Assembly (NCBI RefSeq): GCF_030936135.1 | Contig: NC_082618.1 | Location: 10,017,034 to 10,081,033 of the forward strand | Direction of reading: 5' to 3' | DNA length: 64,000 nt | From: Gavia stellata | Taxonomy: Eukaryota > Chordata > Aves > Gaviiformes > Gaviidae | Shown: positions 45,001 through 64,000 of the stretch, piece by piece | How the letters are laid out: each line of letters opens with the position of its first letter | How positions within the stretch are numbered: the stretch's first letter is position 1 | Program-made: the position numbers and the translations under genes | Notes under the pieces: generated by a model | The model's database searches: none | Told to the model about the DNA's origin: nothing | The model's input: only the letters and a program-made list of their open reading frames with translations

Positions 45001-48000
45001 ATTTTCTAAACAGACCTAATTTTACGAAGCACTCAAAGCTCGCAGTAGCTCTCTCAAAATCACGTCTCTACCTAGATTGAGTATTAACCGAGCCTGGAAA
45101 AACAACAGGCCAACCTTGCAGGCTCGCTCTCTTGCAGGATTGCTTGAGGCTCTTAATACACTCTGTCTTGTTTATATAGCTCCAAATTCTGATGTTAGAC
45201 ATAAATATGAAAGAGCCTTGATAAAAATGACATCCAAAGCTTGATTCGGCCCTTCGTTAATGGAGTCGTTCAGCACAGCAGTTCGCATTCGTTCTCCTGA
45301 AACCAGAAGGCAGCTGAAAAACGTCAACAGGACGTTTTCACTTGTTAAAAGTCGTATTTTAAAAACTATTCCAAGTATTGATTCTAATGTACTTTGCCTT
45401 TTTAGTTACACTCTTACAAGCACTGTCAAACGCCTGAACGAGCTGCAGCCCGTGGACGAGCGCGTGGCGGAGGGTAACTCTTGTGTGAAATCTAAAAGAC
45501 CTAATGGCAAACCAAGGCATTCCCCTGGCCGCGTCCCACATAAAAGGCAACTTAAATCATCTCAAGCTGTGCAGATTCTGTCTTCTACTTGGGCATCTGG
45601 CAGTGAAGTTAATAGAACTACCTGCTCTTCACATTGTGTTCTTCTGCAGACTTTTCACTCACGTTTTGATGGGCGACCAGCTGCAATTCCAAAAGATAAA
45701 CCAAAGAGGCAACACAATACTAGCGTGATATAATCTAAAGATTTTTTTTGAAAGCACGCCCAGATTTCAGGCTAGGGATCTGTCCCTGTACAATTCACCC
45801 ACCCACTGCTGCCTCCGCGGCTGCAGCTGAGGGAGGAAGGCTGCTAGGTTAATTCGTCTTTTGATTAACGCCTCCAAACATCATTTCCACCTGACAACCT
45901 GGCCTCAGTGATGGGAACAGCTGCTCAGCGAGGCATGCGCACGGTGATCTTGGGAATAGACGGGAGATGCCGTCCATGGGAATGCTGTGCTCCGCCTTAG
46001 GAGAGAACAAGAACAGCAACGCGTCCCAGCATCCCTCTGCAGCACACCGCATGGCACCGCTTCTGCGTCCCCCGGTATGGTGCTATCTGTATCCGGTTAG
46101 GGAACCGCCACCGTTCCCGTCCCGCTCACCTCGGCCAGGATTCTGCATGCGCTCCCATCCCCAGCCACCCGCAGCTCCTCGCTGTGCCACCGAGCCGGAG
46201 CGGAGGGAACGGGGCAGGTCCCGGCTCCTGACCCTGCCGGCACCTTCCTGCCTGCGGCCTTCCCAGAAAAACATCTTTGGAAACAGTCGGAGAAGTGATA
46301 CTGACCCTTTGTCTTTCACAACGCCATCAGCTTTTGATGTAAACACAGAGTTCATGTGTTGGGCAGATACTGAGAAAGTCACTGACCAAGGAAATAACAA
46401 ATAAATACCAAAAATAAGTAAGTAAGAGAAGATGGTATTTTAGCCGCGGGGGTCTTCTTGGAAAACGAGACAAAATGCCTCTCGTAGAAAAAGGCAGTAA
46501 ACAGTTTACGTCCTGGAACAGCCATTTTACAGGGTGGGCGGCTTCCTGGCGTGTCAGGAGGTGACACGCCACCGGCCAGCACCAGGCACTCCCAAATTCC
46601 GCATCTTTCCACAACAGCGAATGGTTGCTTAAAGAATTCATCCCCTTACCACCGATTTCTGGCTGCACGGAAAACTAATTCCTTCCTCCCCGGGACGCGG
46701 GACAGACTGCGGGGAAGCGGCTCCCTGCCTGTGACGGGAAATGCCTGGGAGAAATCGCAGAGGCTCTCGCTAATGTCTGAGGGACACGGAGCAAAGACTA
46801 AAAGGCAGCTAGCAACAAAAGCACCGCCGCCTTGTCTGAAGCGACAGGAATGAAACGCAGAATATGAACAACAGAAGTGGGGAAAAAGCTATTTACATTT
46901 TTTAGAAGTTTTACTCTCCTTCTAAATCAGCTCGCGCATTGCCAAGCATGTAATTACCAGTGATGTAATTTAAGAGGGCACCAGCAGAAACACTGAAAAA
47001 AGCCGCCGGTCTATTATCTTTTTGTCTTTACGTTTTGCCTCAACATCTTTTTCATTCTTTGTGAACATGCAACTTTTACACAGCACCAATTTCACAGAAG
47101 GAATATGCCTTTGGGGGCCGCAACCACTTGCACGGACCTCCGCAGGGGTCCCGAACACCCTCCGCTTCTGCTGGGGCCGCGGCACAGGTGGTTTCGCCAT
47201 TTGCACGACGCTTCCAACCGACCTGTCATTTTTCTTACTCTTAGTTTTTTTGTCAGCTGATTGTGCACACGATATTGAGCAATAATAAACAGAGGAGGAT
47301 GAAAGCTGCTGCAGCTTGAGAAGTGAGCTCAGGATATGATTCCTCCTCACCGGATGCCTGGAAGATGTCACTGAAATTCTCTCTCCCTTAGTGCAACCCG
47401 TGTGGAGCCAATATGAACTCCCAGCAAAGTGCTTAAAAACCCATTATTTATAATAACTGTTAAATGATGAGACATTGTTTACCCAGATCGCAAGATAAAT
47501 TCTCACTTACAGAATGCTTGCCTGACTGTCCTGAACGTCATCTGGTTTTTATTTAAATGCAAAATGTAATTAGGCTCCCAATAACACAGCAGAAGAATTC
47601 AATAAGATAGGGCTTTTCACTTACAGTTTAATATTAACATTCTCCCATAAATGTTAATGAATAAAAGTCTACTGTTTTATATATTATCCATGGTGGGGAG
47701 ACAGCAGGCTAGGAATGGAAGGAAAGCTAATCTTTTCATACCACAAATTACGATATATACCCCAAGGAGAACTAACCGTTCCCAGCACTGCCGGGGACTC
47801 GGCCACAACGCCGCTTCCTCCTGGGGCAGCCACCAGACCCGGTCCCACGGGACGCGCCCCAGGGAGTCTCCCTCCCCATTGATCGGGGAGATCCTTGCCG
47901 GCCAAAACCCCCTCTGGGTTTTTTCTCCTCTTCCCCTGCCCTCTCTCCCCACTTTCTGCCTGACCATCTCCACTAGACACGCTACGACCATCAGATAGCG

Positions 48001-48072
48001 AACAACGTCGCTGTTAAGCGAGGATACGGCCCCAAGCCCTGATATTCCCAGACTCCACCGTGGATAGCAAGG

Positions 48073-48338
48073 CTAGATTATCAGAATAATCAGGCTGCTA
48101 CTTGTCCGATACTCCGTTAGAGAAAGGCACGGGGGCGATGAGAGGTGACGGCGGGGCTGCAGACTGCAGTACGACGATAGGGAATGACACGGCATCCGAA
48201 GGGGTGGGAGAAGGCCCTTGGAGCTGGCGGAGGTGGCACTTCGGGAGCCCATCGAAGGACTTGTGCCTCCTGATGCCGAAGCGTGAGGAGCAGATTCCGT
48301 GGTGGAAGAGGGGCCCCTGCGGCTGAGAGGACTGCAAG
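48073..48338 (-). other. Open CpG-rich patch, possible alternative BCAS3 terminal exon
   Basis: On the minus strand an acceptor-like ctctggccctgcag precedes 48338. Joined to the G left by the 58051 donor it would read ACSPLSRRGPSSTTESAPHA and continue Ser-rich for about 87 residues to a TAG at 48073. All three minus frames are open over most of the patch, so coding is unproven; a second frame shows higher GC at third positions. CpG density is far above the flanks. Confidence 0.25.
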
Positions 48339-48689
48339 CTGCAGGGCCAGAGGGTTGGCTCACGCTGGAATATTTTAATTGTTTTAGCTTTTTGACCTTC
48401 CATTTAGTGCTGGGAGTTTTGCTGTGTTAATGTGTATTGTGCTGTTTGGTGACTCATACTTTATCATATCTCTCTAATAAGAAGCGTTCATTTAACAGTT
48501 CGACTGCTTAACAATTTATTGCATAAATGGGTTTCCATCCTACAGCCTCCTCTCCCGTCTCCCCGGTGAGGGCAATGCATAGTTTATGAGAGCTTTGCAA
48601 TGACTTGGGCCATCATCTTTTCACAATCCAGGGAACGGCAGATGCCCTCGGCATCAGCGTGATGTTAATGCTCTGCCCGGGCAGGAAGG

Positions 48690-49110
48690 GGAGCCGGCAA
48701 ATTGGCCGCGCATCGTTTTAAGATAACGAAAGGCCCAAACTTTCAAAGAGTTAATGCAAGATGCGCAGGAGATCCGCACTACAGAGCAAGCAGAAAGGGG
48801 AGCGGTGTCAGCCTAACGAACCCTGACAGCGGGACCCCGGGGTGGGAGCGGGGTGGTGGCACGCGGTCCGGCCGGCCACGCACCCTCTGCCACCGAGCGC
48901 ACGGCGTGCCCTGCGCCGCGACCCGAGCGGCGGCTCGTCCTTAACGCGAGGGTCACGGGAGTCACGGAAGGCTGTACGGGGATTTCAGGGCGCTCTGGCC
49001 TCCCGGGTGCTCAGATGGCAAAGCTGGAGCGGAGACCGAGGGGCACAAGGGGAGCGGCAGAGCTGAGCGGAGACTCGCGCCCTCCCCCAGCCAAGCCAGG
49101 CTTTAGGAGC
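48690..49110. other. CpG island within the BCAS3 last intron
   Basis: About 400 bp with dense CpG (for example ACGCGGTCCGGCCGGCCACG near 48859) about 29 kb upstream of TBX2. No coding product is recognised on either strand. It could be an orphan island marking an enhancer or a non-coding RNA promoter. Confidence 0.45.
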
Positions 49111-50429
49111 ACCGCTGCACACACCTAACATCGCTCCCGTAAAAACGAGCAAAATACCGAAAGGCCCTCCAGGGCTGCTGGGCTGGGGAGGAGGGAGAGG
49201 AACTGTCTTGTCTTTATTCTGCCACCACCTCAGCAGCTGCAACAAGTTTTGGCTCACAAAACAGCTGTAAAAATACCAGTCCTGGTTCAAATGCTGGGAG
49301 AGGAGGGCTCTCGTACTTATTAAGAAAGATCTGCTTGCCGTAAGTCATATCCTACATAAAATACCACGCAAAGGCTCCTAAAAGGAATAACAAGGTAATC
49401 ATAAAAACTAGAGACGGAAAAATCCGGTATGGCTGCCTAGTCCCCTGCACCCTGCTCAGTGCAGGACCGCTCGGTGTGGGGCAGCCCTCAGGACTCGGGC
49501 TTCTAAAGGGAAGATTTAATAAACACCGAGAAATGTTTCTAAATATTTAGAAAACCCAAAATAACAGATTTCCAAGCCAAGCTGTACAAACAGAAAATTA
49601 ACTTAGAAGACCGTTAAAAATCAACAGCTTTTGCGTGCACCAAAATATATTTCTTTGAAGAGCAAGCACCACCTCATGGGCGTGATGCTGCAAACAGAGC
49701 CGTAAGGATGCTCAGCCCTGTGCAGAATCAGGCCTAAACAAATACCTACCGTGGCTTTCCTCTTGTTCCCCTTGAAATCAATAGCAGAAGCCTCAGTGAT
49801 GCAAAAAGCTTAATGCTTTAGGAGGTACCCAGCGAAACAGTCAAATGTGAGCAAAGCCAAGCCAGACAGAATGGAGCTTTATGTTTGCCTGTGAAATGCT
49901 GGAGTATTGCAGCAGGAAAATTAATTCGCTTAAACGTTAGGAAGAAAAGCCACAAACCAAAGCAAAGCAAACCAAACCCCAACGCCATAACAGATCTCTA
50001 AGGAGAAAGGGAATTATTTCTCTGTTAACTACTTTGAGACAAAGCACTGGAAGAAAAATGACCAGTTCCAATAATGTCGTAACCCGATTACAGCCTGCAC
50101 AGAAGAGCTAAAACACTTGCAGAACAATGAGTAAGAAATTAAGTTTTAAATTGAGTGCTGGCCCTATCTTGTGTCACTTCTTTATATTCTAGTGGAAAGG
50201 ACATGGCTGAGCTCATTTCATATACAGCAGCGCGAGATGCCTGGATGCAGACATCATTTAGTCATCTCATATATGTTTCTCCCCATTTCTTTCTCCAGGA
50301 GGAATGACAAATCTAGAAATGTGACTGCACTCTGTTTTATTATGATATTGATTTTTCTGCAAAGGGAAAGTGCATTTATCCCCCAGGTCTGTGTGCTGGC
50401 AAGAAAGGGTTAACAAAATGTTTATCACA

Positions 50430-50740
50430 AAGCTGGCTTCAGAGTTGAAAGTAATGTGATCAGTAATGAATTTTGTGTTACATTAGGTTGTATAAATGGA
50501 CAGACAAGCGCAGACAACAAGTGGCCAGGAGTCGGGGCTAATCTAATGATGTAAAAATAGAGACAGCACCAATTATACTTGGGGCCAGCTCAGAGCTCCT
50601 GCAGGGACTGCAAATGAATAGGTACAAATCAAATTACTGACTAATAGACGCACTACAAGAGAGGGCAGTCAATGCTAAATACATTAGGGCCTTGTGACCT
50701 CTCTGCTCTGAACAGCAGAATCCTAAATTTGACTTAAAAA
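50430..50740. promoter_or_regulatory. Strong candidate conserved non-coding element
   Basis: About 300 bp of non-repetitive AT-moderate sequence with GTGATCAGTAATGAATTTTG, GGCTAATCTAATGATGTAAA, CACCAATTATACTTGG, AATCAAATTACTGACTAATA and GCTAAATACATTAGGGCC. Many TAAT cores, no coding signs. Conservation must be tested. Confidence 0.4.
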
Positions 50741-51270
50741 AAAAAAAAATCAAAGAAACTCTTGTTCGTTTAAGGAGAGAAATAGAACAATGTTATTTGT
50801 GAAATGATTTGAGACACTTAGATATTTTTTGTTTTGTTCCCCTGTGACCACGTTATGTACGTAACCCTTTGAAAGCTGACAGAGGGTTTGCTTTTAGAAC
50901 AAGGAGAAATATTCTTTGTGCAAAAGTTAAGACCTGATAATAATACAGTTATGTTACATACCAAAACATTTCAAAGCCATGTGCCTCTTTGTGGTGATGT
51001 TTTTTACTGCTACTTCACCGGCTGTGTCTGTATCAAAAATAAAATATTTCTTAAAAAATGCCTTGATTTAATAATAAGAAAAAGAAAAGGAATCTCCCCA
51101 CACCACAATCGATAATAAATAAACGCAGTTGATCAACTTGTTATCCAAAGGCAGAAAGTCAGAGCTGTCTCGTGGTATCAGTGCTCCTTTGAGAAACATC
51201 AGCAGACTTTTTCTACAAACAGCAATGAACGTAAATTTACACCAGAACCATCTGTGGTATCAGCAGCCAC

Positions 51271-51289
51271 CCCCCCCCCCCCCCCCCTT
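51271..51289. repeat. Poly-C run
   Basis: About 18 consecutive C. The true length may be uncertain because such runs are error-prone. Confidence 0.85.
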
Positions 51290-51960
51290 AAATAATGTAC
51301 GACCTGGAAGAAATTCCACTCAAAACCCCCGGGGCTGGTGGCAAGCCGGATTTGGAGACCTGGGAAATGGTTGAGAAGGAAAAAACGCCCTTGTTGGCCC
51401 CGGCAGGGCTGCGGGACGGGGCTGCTCCAGGGACAGCGGCTTGGCCAGGGGAGAAGGAGAAGCCCACACTGCAGCGCTTGACGTCCTGCACGGGGCAGCT
51501 GCGCTGTCGTTGCACGTGAGAAATAACGAATAAAACCACGTTAAAACGTGTGCAACGCAAATGCTGCCGCTCGTACCGTCCAGCACTTCAAAAATGGTGG
51601 CTCCTAAAGAGCCCTGAATTTCCATTTCTTTTAAACGAGTCTCATCCAAACTAACCTTTTGTAGGAGGAACTGCATCGAGCTCTTAAGACTTATTCGAGG
51701 GGGGTAATTTAATCTCTGACCCTGGGATGAATATTCTGAAAGTTCAAAGGCTGCTTTTAGCATCAATGTTATTTGATACGGCAGTGTGTTTGCTGCCCAG
51801 GCTGATTTTGCAGTGAACCCAGGCAGAAATCTCTTTGCAGAAGGGCTTTTCAGAGGGAAAACTCAATTGTTGCATGTTCCTGGGTTCCTATAGCCCATGC
51901 CCAAGTTAGGATTTTGACCAACTGAGGAGAGGGAAGGGAAAAATCGTCTTGGAAAAATTA

Positions 51961-52029
51961 AAAGGAAGAGGAGGGAAAGAAAGAGGGAAAGAAAGAAGGA
52001 AGGAAGGAAGGAGGGAAGGGATGGAAAGG
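51961..52029. repeat. GGAA/GAAA purine microsatellite
   Basis: Tandem GAAA and GGAA units with GGGA variants, about 69 bp of uninterrupted purine. GGAA repeats can bind ETS factors. Confidence 0.9.
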
Positions 52030-54719
52030 TACCAATTGAAGCTCTGACTCTATACAGGGCTAATCCTATTCCTGAAACTCAATGTATAGGTACACCTATG
52101 CCCAGGTGGCTGCTCATCTCTGGACACAGCTTGTGACCACAGACATTCTCTCTTTTGGAAAGAACCCAGGAAGGATGCTCCTTGCACGGGATCAGAGGGC
52201 AGCGGCTCACCCTCCTCCCTCCGGCAGCGGAGCGTGCTTCCCACCTCGGCCAGGCACGCCAGAAAGCGTGTGACTTCACTTCTCCAAACCACAAATGTCA
52301 CATCAAGATTTCAAAAACATTCCCCTGCAAAGCTCAGGGGCGTCAAGACCCGAGTTAGGCTCAGGCTGGTGTAACCACACGGCTTCGGCTGGGGACCAGG
52401 ATCCCAACCGCCCTGAGCGCCCGTCCCGGGTTTCATACGGGCTATTCCCTAACAGCACATCTAATTAGCTCCACTTACTTACATCCCATTAATCAGGTTA
52501 AAGAGTTTGCTTCAACATATGAGCTTCCTTCATCGCATTATGAGTTTGTTCATGAACTTTGGAAGGAATCCAGATGGTTTTTTCCGAGGGCGAGGCACAG
52601 GGCACTCTGCGGCATTTGCACCTCACCGCCGCGCCACTGCCTTCCCGCAGGAGGTAGTTCACAGTTTTGCGGGAGTTTTGGAAGAAAATGAGCCCTACCT
52701 TTTTTTTTGTTTTTAACTGAAACTTTATAATGGGCTTTAAACATCTTGCTTTAAATTCTTCAAACCTTGCGGGTTGTATTGACTATGGTGGTGCCATACT
52801 CACATCCTTCCCTGTTCAGACCTATGGCACTGGCTCTGAGATGCAAAATGTGGGGGGTGCTCTGCAGTTTTTAATATAGGCTCTTATTGCAAGTTCATAT
52901 GTATTCCTGAGACAGGAGAGATAGAGAGAAAAAGTTATGTTGCTCCATAAACTGCAGTGTAAACTGAGCCATCGTAGGGTCCTGGATTTCATGCTGAATT
53001 AAAAAGAAAAGGGATACAAGCCCACAAAAAGCAATTCTACTCTTGCATGTTCACAGAACAGTTCCACCACTCGTAAAACGCTGCAGTAATGTGGCTTTGG
53101 GTATGCTTTGCCAAAATAAATTAGATAGGAATATAAGTACAACATTCAGGCAGCCAAACAAATTGTAACAGAGAAGACGCAGCAGACGGGCACGGACCGG
53201 AATCGCGCACTGCAAACACAGTAAGCCCCATCCTGCATCTCCACAGCTGCCCAGATGCCAGCGGCTCTTTCTGGCAGAAAAAAACAGGGGTCTGACAGTG
53301 GCAGCAGCACATTTATTAAGTTTGCAGCATTGCCTATCCTGACAAAATAACCTGAGCAGTGATGAATACTTATTTATTTTACATATTGACAATTCTCCCT
53401 TGGAAAACTGTCTGTCGCATTAGTCTCCTGAAGAATAAATCTATCCTTCTGTCACTGTGCTATGTGCTTTACAGAAATAAACCCGAGAAGATGCAGAGGA
53501 TGGGTTTTGGTTTGGTAAATCACGTGAAAGTGGAGCCTGAAGCTGTGCCTAGATTTAGCATCCCGCTAAACCTTTCACCCAGGTCAAAGGAGGGAGGAGA
53601 AGCTGGGAGGAACTCCCCAGGGTTGAGAATATCTTTCCTCCTGGTGCTGCAGATGCGGAGCCGCACGCTCACTGCTGCTGTCCTGCAGTTGGTAACTCCC
53701 TTCTGGGACTGACTGACAGAGCCACTGGTTTTCCTTCGGGCCAGCCTAAGTCTTAAGTGGACATGACTGGGGGCCTAATGAATCTGGGTCCCTGGGATGT
53801 ACACAGACCGTGCTGTACCTCTGTCGGAAGAACCCACATCAGCATCACGGCTGCAGATGCTGTCCTCAGCCTGGGGGGGGGACAGGCAGAGAGCGCAAGG
53901 GGAATCTGTCTCCTGGGCTTCAGCACCCTTAACTCCCAGGGCACCGAAACAGGAACAGCCGCAGAAATAGCCTTCCGCAGATGTATTTCAGAAAACATCC
54001 TGGCGCTCAGACTGTAAAGGCTTGGTCCCCTATTATAGACTAATTTTCAATATTATGCCTAGAAATGACCAAAATGCATTTGAAAGCTTAAGAAATGCAC
54101 TTGTTGAAGGAATACATAAATCAGAGGGTTTACTGATTACAGTATTTTTGGAGGGAAAGATTTCTAGCCTGGGCTGGCAATTTCTGCATGTCCAGTTTGA
54201 GTGGAATACTGTCAGAGAGATTTGTCTCCTGGAAACAGAGTTTCATAAATCACAATACTAGCTTTTCTTCTTTCTTTTTTTCTTTTTTTAGAATGCCATG
54301 TGAAGCTCCAGCACATACTCAGAAACTATACTGCAAATGTAAATACTGTAGCTGCTTGAAAACAAAACTTTGCAAGCAAAAGAGGTCACTGACCACTAAC
54401 ATTTTGTGAGTAGACCTTCATTTTTTTTTTCAGTGAGAGTTTGACAGAAACTGAAACAGCAAAACCATTTTTTTGCATCTTTGCCAATTTACGCCTTCTT
54501 TGGAATTAAATGTGTATCTAGGCTGACAGCTTATGTACAGCAGACTCCACTTAAGATAGACATGGGTCGTCTGGATAATTGGATAACAAGGAGAAAAGCT
54601 GGTTTCCCAATCAAGTCAACTAGCTGGATGACTGGAGTTATCATTTAGGTCACAAGGAAAGTAGATTTTTGGGGGTCATTTTCCAGACCTGGTTCTTCTC
54701 CCATCCACTGTCCGACAGC

Positions 54720-54860
54720 CCTTGGCAACTAGTTGGAGTCAGAGATGGAAAAGACCCGTCAAGCCATCTAATTCCCCTTCCTTGCAAATGCCGGATTATT
54801 CCTCATGTTTTTAGCATCCTCCAGTTTGATGTTTCCCGTATAACCAATCTTTGGGTCATT
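54720..54860 (-). mobile_element. Possible ancient CR1-like LINE fragment
   Basis: Plus reads GAGATGGAAAAGACCC, CAAGCCATCTAATTCCCC, TTGCAAATGCCGGATTATTC and CCTCCAGTTTGATG. The order resembles the 3' region of old amniote CR1 elements read in antisense, so the element would lie on minus. It is highly diverged and the end motif is not seen. Confidence 0.4.
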
Positions 54861-57800
54861 TCTGCCTCTGCCCATAGCCAGGACCACCGAACCGGTGAGA
54901 CGTTGCCAACCCTGCTCTGCAATGCAACGGGGTAGGTAAGAAACATAGACACTGTGAGTATCTACTCCTCAAAGTGGTCTGTGTACCGTGAGCATGCGTT
55001 TCCTCCGCACTACTGCAGCATATCAGCCCTGATTACTATATAAATCTACGTGTCAGCTATGTCCTAACAGTTAAGGCATTAAAAGAATCTATTTATCTCT
55101 TGCCATTAAGTGCATGTCAGGACCAGCTGAGCGCTTGATAAAGGCTCCCTGTCCACCCTATCGCCCATTTTGTCGTTGTCCACGCAGTGGACCTGAGCAC
55201 TGCACATGGATGTTATCTTCGCATTCAGAGTTAGAAATTTTCATTAATTCAGGTTTCAGTTCAAATACGACGTTGCAAGTTTCATTAAATCTCTGCAAAA
55301 TGTATTTAAGGACTGAAGAGAATCCAAGGAGCACAAACAGGAGTTAAAGGCATGCATAGCATAAAGACATGCATAAGTTAAAATCAGTCATTTTAGGATT
55401 ATTAGAGGGAGGTTTATAACTTCCATAATTTTGAGTCCAATGCAGAAATATAAACACTGTCTTTGGAACCAGTACCCATACATAAATCAACTACCAACAA
55501 GCCAATTTACAGCGTCCTTCTCTGCTGAACTCTTTGCTATCATTTCATTGAGGTGAGTGGGCAGGAGAGAATCCAAGCAAGGAAGAGCTGCGCTAGAAAA
55601 CGGAACGTTTTTCAACGATAATTCAGTTCAGCCTCGTTTTGTTAAGATGTAAGTGGTTTTGGGGGAAGTGAAAACTACCCTACTTGTTACGAGCCAAGAA
55701 AGACACCTCTTCTTTGAAGCAAGGGTAACGTACCTCCGAACTTATCTTTCCCCACTTATTAACCAGCAGACAGATGCTAGCACTTTACCGTGCTCCACAG
55801 CTTGACAAACGGCTGGCTGGCAGCCTGCCGCGAGTGCAGCCACGCATGGTGTAGCGAGCGCTAGTCGACTCCCTAGGCAAGTGCGGCTTTCCAGGTATCA
55901 TCTGAGCAGGAGAGGACTTTTTATGGCCATCTGGTAAGAAGAACAGCTCAAGAGCTGTTAGGGGATGGAAGTGGAAAGGGCAGGGGAGTTCACAGCCTTA
56001 TCACTAGGTTTTCTCTGCTGCACTGAGTCACCACACGCCCAAATCCTGAGAATAAAGTGTGTTAGTGATAGAGAGAATCCCACGACAGGCAGGAAAACAC
56101 AGAGTGGAATGACAGAGAGAGGAGGGTGGTGGGATGGGGTGAGCTGGGTCAATGCTCATGTTACTCACTACTGCTGCTTACGCTGGCTGCTTTGAGATGG
56201 CGCCTGTCTTACACTCGCTATGAAGATTTATATGCCTGGACTAAAAGCAGGGAGAAATCTCTTTGGATGAATTTTAGCTCAGTGATGTCATCTCCAATAA
56301 AGAGTTCCTTTCTGTCTTTACACCTGCGGTACTCTGAGCCTGATTTTATGCCAAAGAAGTTGGCACTCACTGCTGTCAGCTGGGTTTGGTGAAAATGGAA
56401 GGAAAACACAGACCGCTGTCTCTGACAAAGTTCTTGGTTTACACTATGGTATAATTCCAGTCTCTGGGGCAGTCAGTCACCTTAACTTGGCACGTCTAGA
56501 TGGCTTCGGCTTTCAGAGAAGGTGTTCCCCTCGCCTCTCCCCTAACGCACACAGCCTGAGGGGAGGTGACCTGTTATCGGAAGTGGATACCATCCCAAAG
56601 TTCACTCTGAGCGCAGTATGGGTCAATAAGCGATGAAATACGTGCCTTCATTTTCACAGCCTGTTTTTCCACCTTCACAGCCCTTTGCAGATGTGAGCTG
56701 ATTAAAACCCACACCGGCAATGTGAGGCATCTCTATCCTCACTGCCGTGAGAGAGCACCGGAGTCACGGGCACGTTAATGCCTCATCCAAGGCAACACGC
56801 TAGGGAGAATTTACACCAGATCTGTAGCTGAGACCCACACCTAGTGTTCAGCCAACTCCTTCTGTTAATACCAAATCTTAAACCATCCCTCGACTCCACC
56901 TTTTTCAGGATGGGAATCAGAGGACAGTCAGTTTGAAAGGTGACAAGCTGGGCTCTGAAGGGTGCTTCTGCACCGCTCGGCAGCTTGGCTATTGCTCTTT
57001 GCACCTACGTACAAGGGCTTAAACTCTGCTTCTTTGCAGCCTCCTCCTCCAGCCGGGGAGAGGCAGCCGCAGTTTGGTGACCTGCCGCGGGCTACACGCT
57101 CAACAGCGACCCACCTGCAAAGCCCGGGGACGAGCCCCTTCTCCAGCCGGAGCCGGGCAGAGCAGGGCGAGCTCCGGGCAGCGCAAACCCCTCAGCCATA
57201 CCGGAGGGCATCAGCAAAAGGAAGAGACAGCTCCTGCTCTACACAGCCCTCCAGTAATGTCCGTAGGTCGGCACACCCCTACGTTTCTGCTAGAGCTCGT
57301 CCTCTTTTTTCCCTTCCCAGGCAAGCTGCCAGAGGAGTGACAAGCGAGCTGGCAGCTGATGTTAGAAGCCACCATCGCTATTAGCTGCTGGTGACCACAC
57401 AAATGGTGCCTGGATCGAAGATGGGCTTAGTCCTTTTACTAGAGGGCGTTTTTAAAACAAGCCAAAATTAATGGAGACAATAAAACCGCAACAACTGCGC
57501 TTTAACATTTCTGAGCATCTCCTACCACTGGGCCCCTTCTGAGCAGCATAATCTCTGACGTGCCATTCCATTTACTTAAACAGATGATATAATTTATCAA
57601 TATAATGGACACTGATGAAGATGGATTAATTTGGATTACAGAACCAGCGCTTCGCAGTGGCTCTATTCAGGACACAAAACGAGGATGCGTGTGATTATGA
57701 CATTGTTTGGAGCAGGGTGGGCAAGGGCAGCAATCTGCACAGAGACTCGGGTGCTCCTGAGTTGGCCGGGAGGGAGGACAGTCCTTGTCACAGCTATACG

Positions 57801-57940
57801 GTAAGGAAGCTTCAAGCACCAGTATTTTTCTTCAAGTTACTTTAGGCTTCTCAGACTATGTTTATGTGATCTACCAAAATTTTCCTTTTATAAATGACTT
57901 ATCTCACACTAAGGAGATCCCCATAAAAGTTAATTAATCA

Positions 57941-64000
<6,060 letters not shown>

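Noticed and set aside
46412-46440. AAATACCA / TGGTATTT inverted pair
   Set aside because: Eight-bp arms with a 21-nt AT-rich loop are expected by chance in this much sequence.

Overview
This is vertebrate nuclear DNA, most likely from a bird: an amniote with small introns, strong CpG islands and almost no interspersed repeats. It holds two genes, both on the minus strand, in the order known from human and other amniotes (BCAS3 followed by TBX2). Reading in gene direction (high to low coordinates), the window enters BCAS3 near its 3' end, crosses the BCAS3-TBX2 intergenic region, contains all of TBX2, and stops in the interval that in other amniotes leads to TBX4. The species cannot be fixed from sequence alone.

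TBX2 (coding 10193-19085) is complete. It has seven coding exons with canonical GT-AG junctions and compatible phases, and encodes 695 residues. The T-box spans about residues 99-286, across exons 1-4. It is TBX2 rather than TBX3 because of the N-terminal [20 protein letters not shown] block, [20 protein letters not shown], and the TBX2-like C-terminus. The 3' UTR is an AT-rich block of about 1.1 kb (9046-10192) between two GC-rich regions, with several AATAAA signals and two Pumilio-type sites. The 5' end sits in a CpG island running from exon 1 to about 25 kb. The start codon has a weak context, overlaps a three-codon uORF, and is followed by a much stronger in-frame ATG at residue 11.

BCAS3 is partial. 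Only its last two coding exons are present, at 58051-58218 and 34795-34943. The second has no internal ATG and is found by its splice site and its conserved C-terminus, ending in LFPTGFP. The intron between them is 23.1 kb and the next upstream intron runs off the right edge. The two exons join in phase.

The rest is non-coding: the TBX2-to-TBX4 interval (1-9.0 kb) with two CpG islands and GC-rich tandem arrays; the TBX2 introns, one with a long TTTC microsatellite; the TBX2-BCAS3 intergenic region (about 20-34 kb); and the BCAS3 terminal introns (34.9-64 kb). Several AT-rich blocks dense in homeodomain, MEIS and GATA-like words look like conserved regulatory elements, but conservation cannot be measured from one sequence. 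The most unusual structures are a 143-nt near-perfect fold-back in the BCAS3 last intron (38904-39046), a motif module present twice upstream of TBX2 (20797-20860 and 22425-22470), and a CpG-rich open patch in the BCAS3 intron preceded by an in-phase splice acceptor (48073-48338).
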